This document shows positions 46,607 to 57,250 of a DNA stretch of 64,000 bases, one piece after another (within the stretch, counting starts at the first letter, position 1; each line of letters starts with the position of its first letter). The notes under the pieces were generated by a model. It saw only the letters and a program-made list of their open reading frames with translations. It was not told the origin of the DNA and did no database searches. Location of the stretch: the NCBI GenBank assembly GCA_918026815.1, contig CAKJVC010000017.1:992001-1056000 (forward strand). The letters run 5' to 3'. A program made the translations under genes and the position numbers. The stretch comes from Chalara sp. BL73. Its lineage: Eukaryota; Ascomycota; Leotiomycetes; Helotiales.

Positions 46607-47742
46607 AGAAATGGAATGAGGTATGGCCCATTCTGATTGGCGGGATGTTTGAATTGGAGATGACAAGAAGGAAAGCAGGGAGAGGTGGAGGGACTTGAAT
46701 GAGAACTACTCATGATGAGATCGCAATGCAAAATGCGCATTTCTATTTCCGCAGCAGCGTTGAACTTGCGTCTGTGCAGATTGGGAGCTTAGAGATAGGA
46801 ACTAGGCTAAGATGACTTGCAGTCACTAGCAGGAAGACAGACTCAAGTCTCAGTTCCGTCAGAGTTTAATTTATCAGCCAATCACGTCAAATTCCAACCA
46901 CAGCAGCATCTAGAGGTCCTTCTGTAATGCAGAATTGATGTTGGGCTCCTTGAACACTGCCCAATTGCTGACACGCAGCAGAAGCGACGATCAGAACTGC
47001 ATCGCAGTCTGCACTAGAATAACGGCCCTCTTATACTGCAACCGAGTTTGCGACAAAAAAACTCAACGACGTGCATCACGGCAAGACTTGCCTTGCCTTC
47101 CTTTACAAAATACTACGTCGCTGCAACCGCAACTCCCTGTAAAGGGGAAAGACATCCCTATATTTCTGACTAAAATATTGAAAGGTTCAGCACGGAGTAA
47201 TCTTTCGTCTTAGATTCCGCTTCCTGCTCTGATCTGGTGCTTCGCCTCTCTCATAAATGGGTTGGTGCTTCTGCAAAATAATGTAGTCAGTCACCATTTT
47301 TCCTTTTAAATCATATCGTGACATCGTTTTACAGTAGGTACTTGCTAGTAGAAATATACTCTTAAGAGTCCTTTTTCTTTTGTGTTCATAGTATTCGTGG
47401 CTGTGCAGCCGATATCCCTGCGAAACCGGATATCCATTATCCAACCTCGGCTTCGCAACTACATCACTATAACCTCCCCACAAAATACTTATATAAACTG
47501 CTAGACGGTAAATTAACAGCTGTTTCGACGGGTTAGTCGCTGCTTTCTGTAGTTCATTTCCCTTAAGCCTCTCCCGCTAACAATTAGCGGGTCGATAATG
47601 CTACTAGAACTATTAATATGCTAATATTATTTAATAAAAGCTACTTAACAACTGTGCAGAGCATTACCCCTAACACAGGCTGAGGATTTCCACGTCATCT
47701 CTGGTTTGTCCTTGCGAACATCCGATCGCTTCCACTCATCTA
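46607..47742. other. Spacer downstream of the pericyclase remnant
   Basis: About 1.1 kb with only short overlapping frames and an AT-rich stretch near 47.6 kb. Nothing identifiable is seen. Confidence 0.4.
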
Positions 47743-48589
47743 TTAGGACAAAGCCAAGTAGACCGCTATTAGACCAGCCATCCGTAAAGGAAATTGCGAG
47801 TATCTAAACGTGCGCTGAGCGGAGCTACTTGCCGTGTTGGTCGGCAGCGAGGTTGTTGAGCTGGGCTGAGCATTCGATGTTGAGATAGATACCTGCGAGG
47901 TCACCGCAGTCCGTGTACTTTCAATCGACGGGCTCACCACGGTCGATCCCGTCGACCCACCACATTGTTTGTACGAAAATAGGTTCGTTGTTGTAGGCGG
48001 CTGGAAGAGGCACGAAATGCTGCCATCGATTTGGCAGCGAGAGGCAAGGTCGAGAACCGTGGCTTGGCACAAACAGCTTTGTAACTCATTGGCCGACGAG
48101 ACTGTGCAGGCGTCCGTTGAAGCTCCGAAGTTCTGGCAATAACTCTCTGCACTTAAGCAATTCGCCTGATCGAATGTTAAGCTGAGGCTTGTTATTGCTG
48201 GCGTCGTGGGCACATATGTGAGCACACCGTCACATGCGGAATGCCATAATCCGAATAAACCATTAGCACCTTCAAATTCAGAGTCATACCCGTAGCCTTC
48301 TACGCATATGCGAAACTCGCTCTGGCAACTGCTATGCTTAGTGGCTAACTGAACATTTTGGTTTCGTATCTTACCCCGCTATGGCATTCAGTACAGTCTG
48401 TGGGCAATAGCAGGATGCTGCTTGCTTCCCGGTGAAGCTGTTGCATTCACTGAGTATGCTTTGATATGAATTGCAAGCAGTAGCTGCGGCCAGAGGTCCA
48501 ATACATGTCTCTACGTCAAGAGTCTGTGCCCAGGTGGTCTGGTGCCACAGCAGAAGTATAAATGATGAGATTAGAACTTGCATCATCAT
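47743..48589 (-). CDS. Secreted Cys-rich protein with probable GPI anchor
   Basis: This is a 263-residue predicted cell-surface protein. Exons are complement(48375..48589) and complement(47743..48319), joined by a 55-nt intron (48320-48374). The N-terminus is a signal peptide (MMMQVLISSFILLLWHQTTW, cleavage near residue 21). The mature part holds about 15 cysteines in repeated patterns, such as TCIGPLAAATACNSYQS, ASCYCPQTVL and QSCLCQATVLDLASRC. A Ser/Thr-rich, likely O-glycosylated stretch follows (about residues 190-240). The protein ends in a hydrophobic tail (MAGLIAVYLALS) that fits a GPI signal. It is not a standard CFEM domain by spacing, and I know no function. The acceptor was chosen to keep the frame (AIAG to EFRICVEGYGYDSE). 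The start could be any of the first three Met codons. Confidence 0.78.
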
Positions 48590-49075
48590 TAAGAATCACT
48601 ATAGATATTGAAAAAGATGTTCTTTTCCGGGGGTGGCTCAAGCCCTACAATATGTATCGCAGCCAGCCCCAAGTGCCACGTTACACATATATGCTGAGTT
48701 AGAGAAAGCGTCGGCTTGTTCCACCATAGTCAGCCAACTAAATAACCATAAACCAGCCACATGGCGGGGTAAGATTGAAAACAAAAAATTCTGCAGTCCC
48801 TTGCTTGTATTAGTTGTTTTTGCTAGAGATGGAGAGGCGCCACGCTATCAGGTGTCTTAGCCGCAAACGGGTACTGCATGGACTCTTCCAAATGGCCCGG
48901 TTCCGAAGCTGATCCACAGCTTTCGGCATGACGGCACGATGGCAAGTTTATTGCCAGCTACTACACAAACTCGCACATGCCTCGTGTGTCGCTGGAAAGA
49001 AGTAATCTACAGACACCAACGGAAGGTATCTCTGTCTCAAGATTGTCCTTTGCATAACGCTTAATAGTTACGGAA
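48590..49075. promoter_or_regulatory. Divergent promoter region
   Basis: This 486-bp spacer lies between the Cys-rich surface protein (minus) and the DUF3433 gene (plus) and must hold both promoters. No distinct motif was identified. Confidence 0.4.
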
Positions 49076-50818
49076 ATGGCTTGGCGTACCTGGAAACTTC
49101 ACTGGGCGACCTTGTCTGCTTTTGCTTTGCTGGAGATTGGCATATTGGTAGCCCTTGGAGTTCTTCACCACCTATCTGACAAGAATCAGGGGTTCACTTC
49201 AATCAAACAGAACGTTATCATCAGTGGTAGCATTGGCGGCCATAATTTTAATTCGGTTTGGAATATTGGATTTTTGTGGACATCGCTACCTTCGTTGTTG
49301 ATGATTCTGTTCGGCCTTGCATGGGCATCCATTGTGGATAGTTTTGCAGAGGAGTCTCCGATGAGAGAGTTCGAACGCCCTGGAGGCTCTCCGATGAAGA
49401 GGACACTACTTCTCGACTATCGAAGATATCTGACCTTTGTCAGATGGTATCAGGCATTTAAAAATCATCACGTTTTCCTGGGGCTCTGCATGTTACTTAC
49501 TACCGTCAACAGCATTGCCCTTCTTCCACTTGCGGCCCGCCTGTTCGCGCCTGTACCCGTTGCTTTGGACAAGCTAGGTACCTTCGTGGTTCAGACAGCT
49601 TACAATACCTCTGCGGATATCGCATCGGTCGACTATGCACCCATCTTTGCGACTGTCACTGCGGTACGACTACATGGCGGTACCTGGCCTACATATACAG
49701 ATGGTACCTATGCTTATCCAACCTTTATCGTGCCAACGACAGCAAACCTGACTCAGTCAAGCCTAAACATCACTGGTTATGGTGCAGACCTCGACTGTGT
49801 TCAAGTCGCGGTGTACAACATATCAAGACTTGATGCTACAGGCGGTTCCGCAACACTCTCTGTTTCAGCCACAGATAGGGGATGCGATATCTCATTCAAA
49901 GGTGGTGTAGGGTCGGGTTCAAAAACCTTCTTGAAGACACAATCCACTATCGATTGCCCGCAAGACGCTGGATTAAGCCGCATTAGCTACTTTGTCGGGT
50001 CTTACGCTCCTTCAGCTTCATATTTACTTGATGATCTGAGCGTTGTATCCTGCACACCCACCTACAACCAGATACAAGGGGTCTTAACTGCACCACCTAG
50101 TCTTAACCCTTTGTCTTTTCACCCATATAACCAGTCCAACGATGCTCGAATTGGTAATTGGAGAGGATATGAGCAAGACATATTGGGTCTGAGCAACATC
50201 GGAGACTCGGGTTCGCCAGATTTCACCTCAGAATTTGGAGAATTGATTCTCAGAATTGCCAGGCAACGGAATCCTAATTCGCCTCTATCACCAGACGTAT
50301 TGATTGCTTCTACTGCAGAAGCTTTCTCACATGTCTTTGCTGTTTTCGCAAGAGAGCACTTGTTCATTCCTATCACAACCGATGAAAACGTCTCTGGCGT
50401 TCTCACCGTTTCTGAAACTAGGTTAACAGTGGTAACGTGGTCTGCATACACCTCCATCGCCATTCTGGCAGTCCTGACCATACTCACAATCTTCATGATC
50501 TTCTACCTAGCCATTCATGCGCCAGTATTCCCGGAAGAACCTTGTGGCATTGCTGGTTATGCTAGTCTACTTTACGACAGCAGCGTATATCACACGCTGT
50601 TGACGCAAGCCAACGAAAGCCCTGGCTATGACGGGAAGTTCTACAAATGGTTGGCGAATTCATACCTCCTCGGAAATGAGCGTTGCACTCGTGACGAAGC
50701 AAACGGAGTTATCGATATCCAAGGATTACGGGCAAGTCAAGGACATGAGAATGGTCTAGCAAGAGGAGGAACAGGACCACTAGATAGAGGTGCAAGCGAC
50801 GTTTCAAAATCCCGTTGA
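49076..50818 (+). CDS. DUF3433-family membrane protein
   Basis: This is an intronless 580-residue fungal membrane protein. Hydrophobic segments lie at about residues 12-32, 63-88 (IGFLWTSLPSLLMILFGLAW), 133-157 and 462-484 (SIAILAVLTILTIFMIFYLA). A large extracytoplasmic loop sits between the third and fourth, with several N-glycosylation sequons (NTSA, NLTQ, NITG, NISR, NQSN, NVSG). The segment around the second helix, LWTSLPSLLM, matches the DUF3433 signature. Many family members carry two such halves and about 1200 residues; this one has a single half. The C-terminus is hydrophilic (GLARGGTGPLDRG). Function is unknown. It is divergent from a GPI-type surface protein, so both may belong to the cell periphery. 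Confidence 0.8.
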   Translation: MAWRTWKLHWATLSAFALLEIGILVALGVLHHLSDKNQGFTSIKQNVIISGSIGGHNFNSVWNIGFLWTSLPSLLMILFGLAWASIVDSFAEESPMREFERPGGSPMKRTLLLDYRRYLTFVRWYQAFKNHHVFLGLCMLLTTVNSIALLPLAARLFAPVPVALDKLGTFVVQTAYNTSADIASVDYAPIFATVTAVRLHGGTWPTYTDGTYAYPTFIVPTTANLTQSSLNITGYGADLDCVQVAVYNISRLDATGGSATLSVSATDRGCDISFKGGVGSGSKTFLKTQSTIDCPQDAGLSRISYFVGSYAPSASYLLDDLSVVSCTPTYNQIQGVLTAPPSLNPLSFHPYNQSNDARIGNWRGYEQDILGLSNIGDSGSPDFTSEFGELILRIARQRNPNSPLSPDVLIASTAEAFSHVFAVFAREHLFIPITTDENVSGVLTVSETRLTVVTWSAYTSIAILAVLTILTIFMIFYLAIHAPVFPEEPCGIAGYASLLYDSSVYHTLLTQANESPGYDGKFYKWLANSYLLGNERCTRDEANGVIDIQGLRASQGHENGLARGGTGPLDRGASDVSKSR

Positions 50819-52377
50819 AAAGATTACCTTCCAAGGAGGCACACAACGACAAGCTACATGCGACTCTCTGCTTGTTAACCAAAGGGTGTCTGTTCTCAAA
50901 ATTGAACTAAATATTCTTTGAATACTAGAATTGTGATAATCCCTAATAAGTGTCATAATACGGAAGCCCTTTTCCTTATAGCCTCGCATGTCCTTCTGTT
51001 GAATTGAGTACAAATATGATCACAGTTACGTGGCCTCCAGTGAGTATGGGGTAAATCAATGAATTGCCGAAGGTTGTAGAACCTAAACTACAGGAGGGAA
51101 TCTCTCTACTTACAGAGGTGTGATACTCACACGTGAGTATCAGATACGACGTAACGCATACGTAAGTAGATTCATAATCGAAGGCAAAAGTATGTATGCA
51201 CCTTGCGCAAGCATACCTACAACTTCCCCAATAGGATAGGTATGATCCTTAGACCTAGCCTGTTCAACACCTTCGATTATCAGGAGGAAGCCAGAGAACA
51301 TTTGTCTCTCCTTATACCACTTAATTATTTTCTACATATAAAGTTGACTTTATCCTGCAGTCGGGAAGGAAGGCAACTGAGCAGACTGAGGCCGAGTGGC
51401 CATCGTACGCCTGCAGCGCAGTACTCCAATCTGCTTGCATTTGGGCTTTCCTCCCGATCCATAATACAATACACTTTTCAAAAAGTCTCCGACTGATACT
51501 CCGCTCTGGGGCAAAGAGAAGAGCAACTGAACAGTATAACTAAAGAGGTACTTGTTCCATTAGTAATCGGTCGTATAAAGCGAATCGCCTCATACCATGA
51601 CCAGACGCAGGTAAGATAGGACTTTATCTGGCCTTCGTACTATATTATTCAGGATTTATTTTGGACAAATGTCGTACGGAGTTGAATTTGAGCCTGAAAG
51701 GGGAATATCGCAAGAATCCGAACTAGAGTCTTACCAAAAAAAAAGCGGGGGTTATGTTATATACAATGGCTCGCTACCACATTTCAGGGGTGGCGCTTAC
51801 TGAAAATGGCCAAAGCATTGCACGGATCGAAAGCCTCCGAGTTTCAGAATTTATACAAAGGGTAAGTTACTGTCCTAGAAACCAAATAATGTAAAGACAT
51901 GGCATCGCGCTAGTAATCACCTAAACCCCTCTCGATTAGTGATTTGGCTGGAAAGTGGCGCGGGGAGATGTCTTCCACGTGGAATATACTTTCTTAAGCA
52001 AATCTTTTACCAGAAGCGGATTGTGTTAAGGGGTAAATGGATTAGTATGTCTTCACTCTGTCTGTCCCTCGAGATGCCCAGCCTGTATTTGCAAGTTCAA
52101 TAGAGTCACCTGGCCATAAATCACATAATAACCGTGCCATGAACTGTGCTTGATTGATTCCAAGATGGATTGTAGCTTCCGCTCCTCTAGTATACGCAAA
52201 TAAGCCTCCAATAAATGAAGAAGTGTATATTAAAGAGGAAGCATCTTATGCTGTGAAAATATTATAAGAAGACCTCTCATTTCCAAAATATCTCTACCGG
52301 ACAGTCGTTGATCTTCATCTAAATTCTTTTGGTATAAAGCGCTATCGGAGAGAACTATCGAACCTTACGATATCACA
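50819..52377. other. Spacer upstream of the GH134 gene
   Basis: This 1.56-kb spacer has no convincing ORF. It holds a 22-nt palindrome at 51121-51142 (TGATACTCAC, AC, GTGAGTATCA). The last few hundred bases should contain the promoter of the GH134 gene, including the start-proximal TATAAAG near 52334. Confidence 0.4.
51121..51142. repeat. Near-perfect 22-nt palindrome
   Basis: A 10-bp inverted repeat (TGATACTCAC / GTGAGTATCA) flanks a 2-nt centre. It lies in a long spacer and could be a dimeric regulator site; that is speculation. Confidence 0.7.
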
Positions 52378-53184
52378 ATGAAGTCCTACATTCTCATTGT
52401 CTTATCCTCTATATTGTCTGGCGTTCTTGCCGCCCCAACACCAACAATTGGTGAGGCTCCAAGCGCTGTACTGGCTGTTGCAAAGCGAGCCTCCTCCGGC
52501 TCTTATACCGTCTCTGGACTTGGGTCTCGTAAGCAGGCAGTACTTAGCGCAGGTGGAAATTCACTCGATCTCGCAATTGCGATGCTTGAAACTGAAAACA
52601 TGTCTACAAACTATGCCTATGGTACGTAGCTCATATTTCCCATCATTCTCAGTACTAGTTACAGAAGTGTTACTAAACGCTGCCAGGTGACAATAAGGTC
52701 AATGACGCGGCCAATTTTGGCATATTCAAGCAGAACTGGGGCATGCTTCGCGTTTGCGCGTCTGCGTTTCGGGGCCAGAGCCAGTCGCAGTGGAATAATG
52801 GTGCTAAGTTGAAGTATGCTAGAGACACCCCCGCTGATGCAGTCACGAACTTGAAAATTTTGAGAAGCTCTGCTGACCCGCCTTCAAGCTCAGACCTTCG
52901 TGCCGATGTCACCTCCCGTACAGAATGTCAGAACTACTATGGTTACGACTTATGGTTTGCGGGCCATCGAAACGGTGTTACCGGCTTGGCCAACCCAAAT
53001 ACTCCAGATATCAATGGTGAGTTCCGCTATAGTTATTGGCGCAATGGATATATGACATATTTACTGACTCTTCTTAACCTAAGGCTACAAGTCCGCGATT
53101 CAATGGATCAAGTCCCAAATCGACAGCAACTCTAAGTACAGAACCGATGACACTCGTTTTTGGGTTGACGTTCAGCCTATTTAA
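52378..53184 (+). CDS. Secreted endo-beta-1,4-mannanase, glycoside hydrolase family 134
   Basis: This is a 224-residue secreted enzyme. Exons: 52378-52621, 52687-53016 and 53084-53184, with introns of 65 and 67 nt, both phase 1. A signal peptide (residues 1-19) precedes a short propeptide ending in a Kex2-type Lys36-Arg37. The mature domain starts SGSYTVSGLGSRKQAVL. It carries AIAMLETEN and, 12 residues on, YGDNKVNDAANFGIFKQNWG, so Glu71 and Asp83 match the Glu/Asp catalytic pair of GH134. That family has a lysozyme-like fold and attacks mannan with inversion. Later conserved pieces are YYGYDLWFAGHRNG, LANPNTPDINGYKSA and DDTRFWVDVQPI at the very end. Length and completeness suggest a functional gene. 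It would release manno-oligosaccharides from plant or microbial mannan outside the cell. Confidence 0.86.
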
Positions 53185-54446
53185 CGGAGAATCGCAGTAT
53201 CACTGAATGGCTCTTTATACCTCTATTCAATTCTTTATTTGGAATGTGACGATTTACGGTTCCCGGCAAAGGACACCCAAATACTGTGAAGCAATAGTCC
53301 GTAAACAAAATATTTATCATCTTATTCGATCTTTGTGTAGCGATTTTGTGATCGCACAATCTACTCTACAGCACTGCCAGGCGTGCAGACCTTTTTTTTT
53401 TCTTTAAAGCCTTTGTATCTATGCTCATCTGCCTTCTTCTATGCTTGCTCCCCCCCCCCCCTTTCTCACACACACAGAGCCAAATGCAACGGCTGATTGC
53501 TAGAAATTGTTGGAAACTCTCAAATTATGAGTAACCATACGATGGGGCAGCAACGCTCGCCACTTTTCAGAAATAGAAGTAGCGTATATGAGGGCAATGT
53601 GAAAGTTTAAAGGGTGCTACTTGTAGAATCATACATTGTATTTTATGATTTGTGAAGGAAGAGCAGTGTTAAGATGAGCGTGTTGTTATTTTGATATTGC
53701 GTGTTAATAGACAAGCGTAGAGTCGGTGATTGTATTGTTGTAGCATAGCACCACTTAGCTACTAGAGAGTATTATATTTGTTGTCACTGAACGTCTCTTT
53801 CCATAGCAGGCCCACTTATTCCCCCAGTTGGGCTAGCTAACCGAACTTCTGACCAACCAAAAGCCTCCATCCCCTTACGCTCTTTCCAATGAATCATTCT
53901 CCTTAGACGCTCTAAATATCATCATTAGGGCAACATAATTTTGCATCAAGGTACATATCATAGCCTTAGAAAATTGCGAGTGCCAAGGACAGTATCAGCT
54001 AAGTTCCGATTTCGGAGGAGACTTTTGTGGGTGGAATGTTTGCGCGTGCGCGAATTATAAACATGGGGTCGACAAGGATTACAGGGAGGAGGTGGGAGCG
54101 ACAATGTTAGTCCTTCTACTCGCACGTATGTGCTCACCTATAACATGTCTATGAGTGGTTGCACAAGGGATAATGTAGAACAATCCTCAGATATGTCACC
54201 AAAGACGCGTCTCTGGAATTGTTTTGAGGGAGAATGACTGGGTGGGAAGCGTCGCCAAGACACGCTCAATATTAAGTGCAAAAAACCTTTGATTGATTTA
54301 AGGGGACAAAACGAGTATTATACACATGATCCTGAGTGAGATCAAGCCTATTTTGTACCTGTATTAGACACACGTGTAATTTAATAGCCCTCGTGTGCTA
54401 AGTTATCAAGCCGCCAATGCCTCTTTATGCCCTTTCGGGAGAAGTA

Positions 54447-54559
54447 GAGATTAGTTTCAATACAATTGTGATGAATGACGTGTTAGAGTTTACGAGCTTT
54501 GGAGGTCGATTGGATGACCGCTTTCATTGTGCTACCGATTGGTCTGCGAATGTTGATTG
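54447..54559 (+). repeat. 113-bp repeat, copy 1 (inverted partner at 55959-56071)
   Basis: This segment is nearly identical (I count about three differences) to the reverse complement of 55959-56071. One frame is open in both copies and would encode MNDVLEFTSFGGRLDD and onward, so it may derive from a coding exon. Confidence 0.9.
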
Positions 54560-54648
54560 CTCACTTTGCTGAATATAATACAAGTCATTTTGTATGGTGT
54601 ATCAAGACAAAGAAATAACAGCATCTGATTGGTCAACGTGAATAATAT

Positions 54649-54835
54649 CGTATCACGTGATACGACACCACGAATTGAAACTCAAGTTACTCAATGAAAT
54701 AGCAATTGGAAACGGCTTCAGAAAGGAAACTCCTTTTGCTTTGGGCAATGGGATTCATGAGCAAAGCTATTTTAAATATAAATAGACAGCAAGGTCGCCG
54801 ATAGTCGTATCACGTGATCCATTTGAATCACGTGA
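54649..54835. promoter_or_regulatory. Cluster of TCACGTGA palindromes
   Basis: CGTATCACGTGATACG at 54649-54664 is a perfect 16-bp palindrome. ATCACGTGAT occurs at 54809-54818 and TCACGTGA at 54828-54835. These are ideal bHLH (Cbf1/Pho4-type) targets. No adjacent gene explains them. Confidence 0.5.
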
Positions 54836-55958
54836 CAGGACTTGGAGATTATGGCCAAATTTTCATCCAGGTAATATCAAACAACCATTTTCAATTCCAT
54901 TATAAAGCTCGTTAATATCACAACTAGCTGGACAACATTGAGGTTTCTGAATATTAGTTGGGATACAAGAATTGACTGTGTACACCGATGACGTCAGCCG
55001 AAGAGTAGATACATGAAAACACGATCCCTCCAAAGTATTTTAGATCTTTATTTTCAACTCCAAGGATACATGATTGTGACAGGATTTATGCACGTGGTGT
55101 TCTTTGGGGGTCAGTTTTTGATGATGTGTGTGGTCGGGAAGAAAGCAAATGTGTCCTCCTGAAACATAGAAACAGAGCAGAGAGCGAAAAGAAAAAAACG
55201 ACCGCAATGTAAACATGACGCTTTGCTAGAGCAACTGAAAAGAACAGTGAAATCAATTGAAAAAAGGCGGAGTGATATGCTCTGCATTTCAGTCCTCTGT
55301 CCCTGCGCGTCTCAAATTCCGCACTACCTTCACACCGCTTCACGGACACCGTTTGCATGGTACACCAACGAAACCTTTTGTTTAATTATCCTGAACTGCG
55401 CGGGCTGGCAGGCGGATTTAATCGGATCGCATTTGAGCATCGCCATACAATATCCCACAGTCGCCTGCTAAATCGTTAATCGTTAATCGCCACAGTTGTC
55501 AATTGGGGATCTTGCCTCGAAATTAAGAGAAAAATTTCTGCTCAAAGATATGTATTACACATGCATTCAGGCGATACAATCTATGTCTCGATAATTTTTG
55601 GAAAATGTTTGTGATGCGACCGACTAATTGTTGAGATTTAGGAAGAAGAGAATAATCGGCGGTGAGGATAATGTGCGAAAAGTAGAACGGAGGGAATGTG
55701 ATGGCAGCTGGGAGAATTTTGCTCATGGTTGTGCAATGGCTTGTACATGTCCCCAATGGTTCCAAATAAATTGAGTGTCATTACAGACTTGGCTGGAATC
55801 TGAAACATAAAGCATAGGCGCATAGTGATTCGGTTGTGTAATTGATGCCGTTTGAGTGTTTTTCATCAGAAGTATAGTCAATTCTTTCGCTATTATATCC
55901 TGCCAATTGGTGTTTGAGGAGCATTTCCTTCCGAGGAGAAACATAGATTTGCCTATAA

Positions 55959-56071
55959 CAAACAACATTCGCAGACCAATTGGTAGCACAATGAAAGCGG
56001 TCATCCAATCGACCTCCAAAGCTCGTAAACTCTAACACGTCATTCATCACAATTGTATTGAAACTAATCTC
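55959..56071 (-). repeat. 113-bp repeat, copy 2 (inverted)
   Basis: Inverted partner of 54447-54559. Here the open minus-strand frame extends from 56104 to 55781 (107 codons). No domain is recognised. It might be a gene fragment captured and duplicated in inverted orientation. Confidence 0.9.
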
Positions 56072-57250
56072 CATAGGTGACCACTTCCAGAATTGCAAAC
56101 TCAAGGATTCCGATTTCTAATTGTGTTTGAGTATAGAGATCAACGGGCTTGTGGATGCGCTTCGTCGAAGTTTAATTTCTGCAAAAGAAGACTGATCAGC
56201 TAATTCTAGCTCCAGCCTGCACAAAGAGGGAGTAGTTTTTGCCGGTGTAATTTATTGTGGTGCCTTCTGGAGCGCCCGATAATCGCAAGCGAACTGGCAT
56301 TGAAAGAGGAATTGCTAATGAACGATGGATATGTTAGATAAAGTCAACAACCACTTCTTTATAATTCGTATCCACGATCGATCCCTTCTGAGCTCAACTT
56401 ACGACCAATATAATAAATTGCCCAAGTCACGGCGGCGATACAGAGAAGAACCATCAGCCAGTTATACTCCATAATAATAGGGTAATACACGACTTGCATG
56501 GTGGAGTGATAAGTGATGATTTAATTTGTATTGTCAGTATGAGCGTGAAGGTGAAGTGCAAAAACGAGAATTCCAGGCAACGGCGAGTTTTATTGAAGGG
56601 ATATGAGGGCGATGTGGATGATAAGGGGCTTTGCTCAACTGTAAGAGAGCCTGGCGGGAGGGTTACCATACTTTTTTAGCAGGCGAGCAGGTAGGCAGTG
56701 AACCTCTGACCTTAGTTCCAACATTTAGTTCCAGAGTTGCTGCGTTTACGAAGTAACTCCTTAGCCACTACAGGGACTCCCCCCTCTCTTTTCAACCACC
56801 CTGAAGATAACACAACTCCCACTTCCACCCACAAAAAGTCCGAACCCTTTTTTTTTAAATGAGTAGAGAGTATGAACTATTACATCGGCATTTAATTTTG
56901 GTCGCACTCAAAGGAATCATTATTCCATTTTTCATCTTTTTTCGTTCTGCGGCAAAAAAAAAACAAAGAATTGTCCAAAAGCGCCACCAACACAGTCCTG
57001 GTTTGTACCCCCTGCCAGCTGAGCAAACATGGCGCCTCTCTGCCTAATATGATAGGCGTGATGTAATGTTTGTTAATGCGACTCGTCCTGTTCACCGACC
57101 GGCTTTGATCAATCCTGCCTTCCGGAAGGCGTTTTTTCTTCCCTACGACAACTTTAACCACCCCCTCCCCCTCCCCAAATCCACCTAACAATAACTTTCA
57201 CTTCTCACACACACGCACACTGTCCTTACTACCATTCCTGTTCGCCTACG

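Larger units (their letters stand above)
53185..57250. other. 4-kb gene-poor spacer with inverted repeats and E-box cluster
   Basis: No intact gene is recognised. Contents: homopolymer and CA runs near 53.39-53.48 kb; a 113-bp sequence (54447-54559) repeated inverted at 55959-56071; three TCACGTGA-type sites (54649-54835); a TGACGTCA element near 54988; and pyrimidine and CA-rich sequence just before the next gene. Confidence 0.5.
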
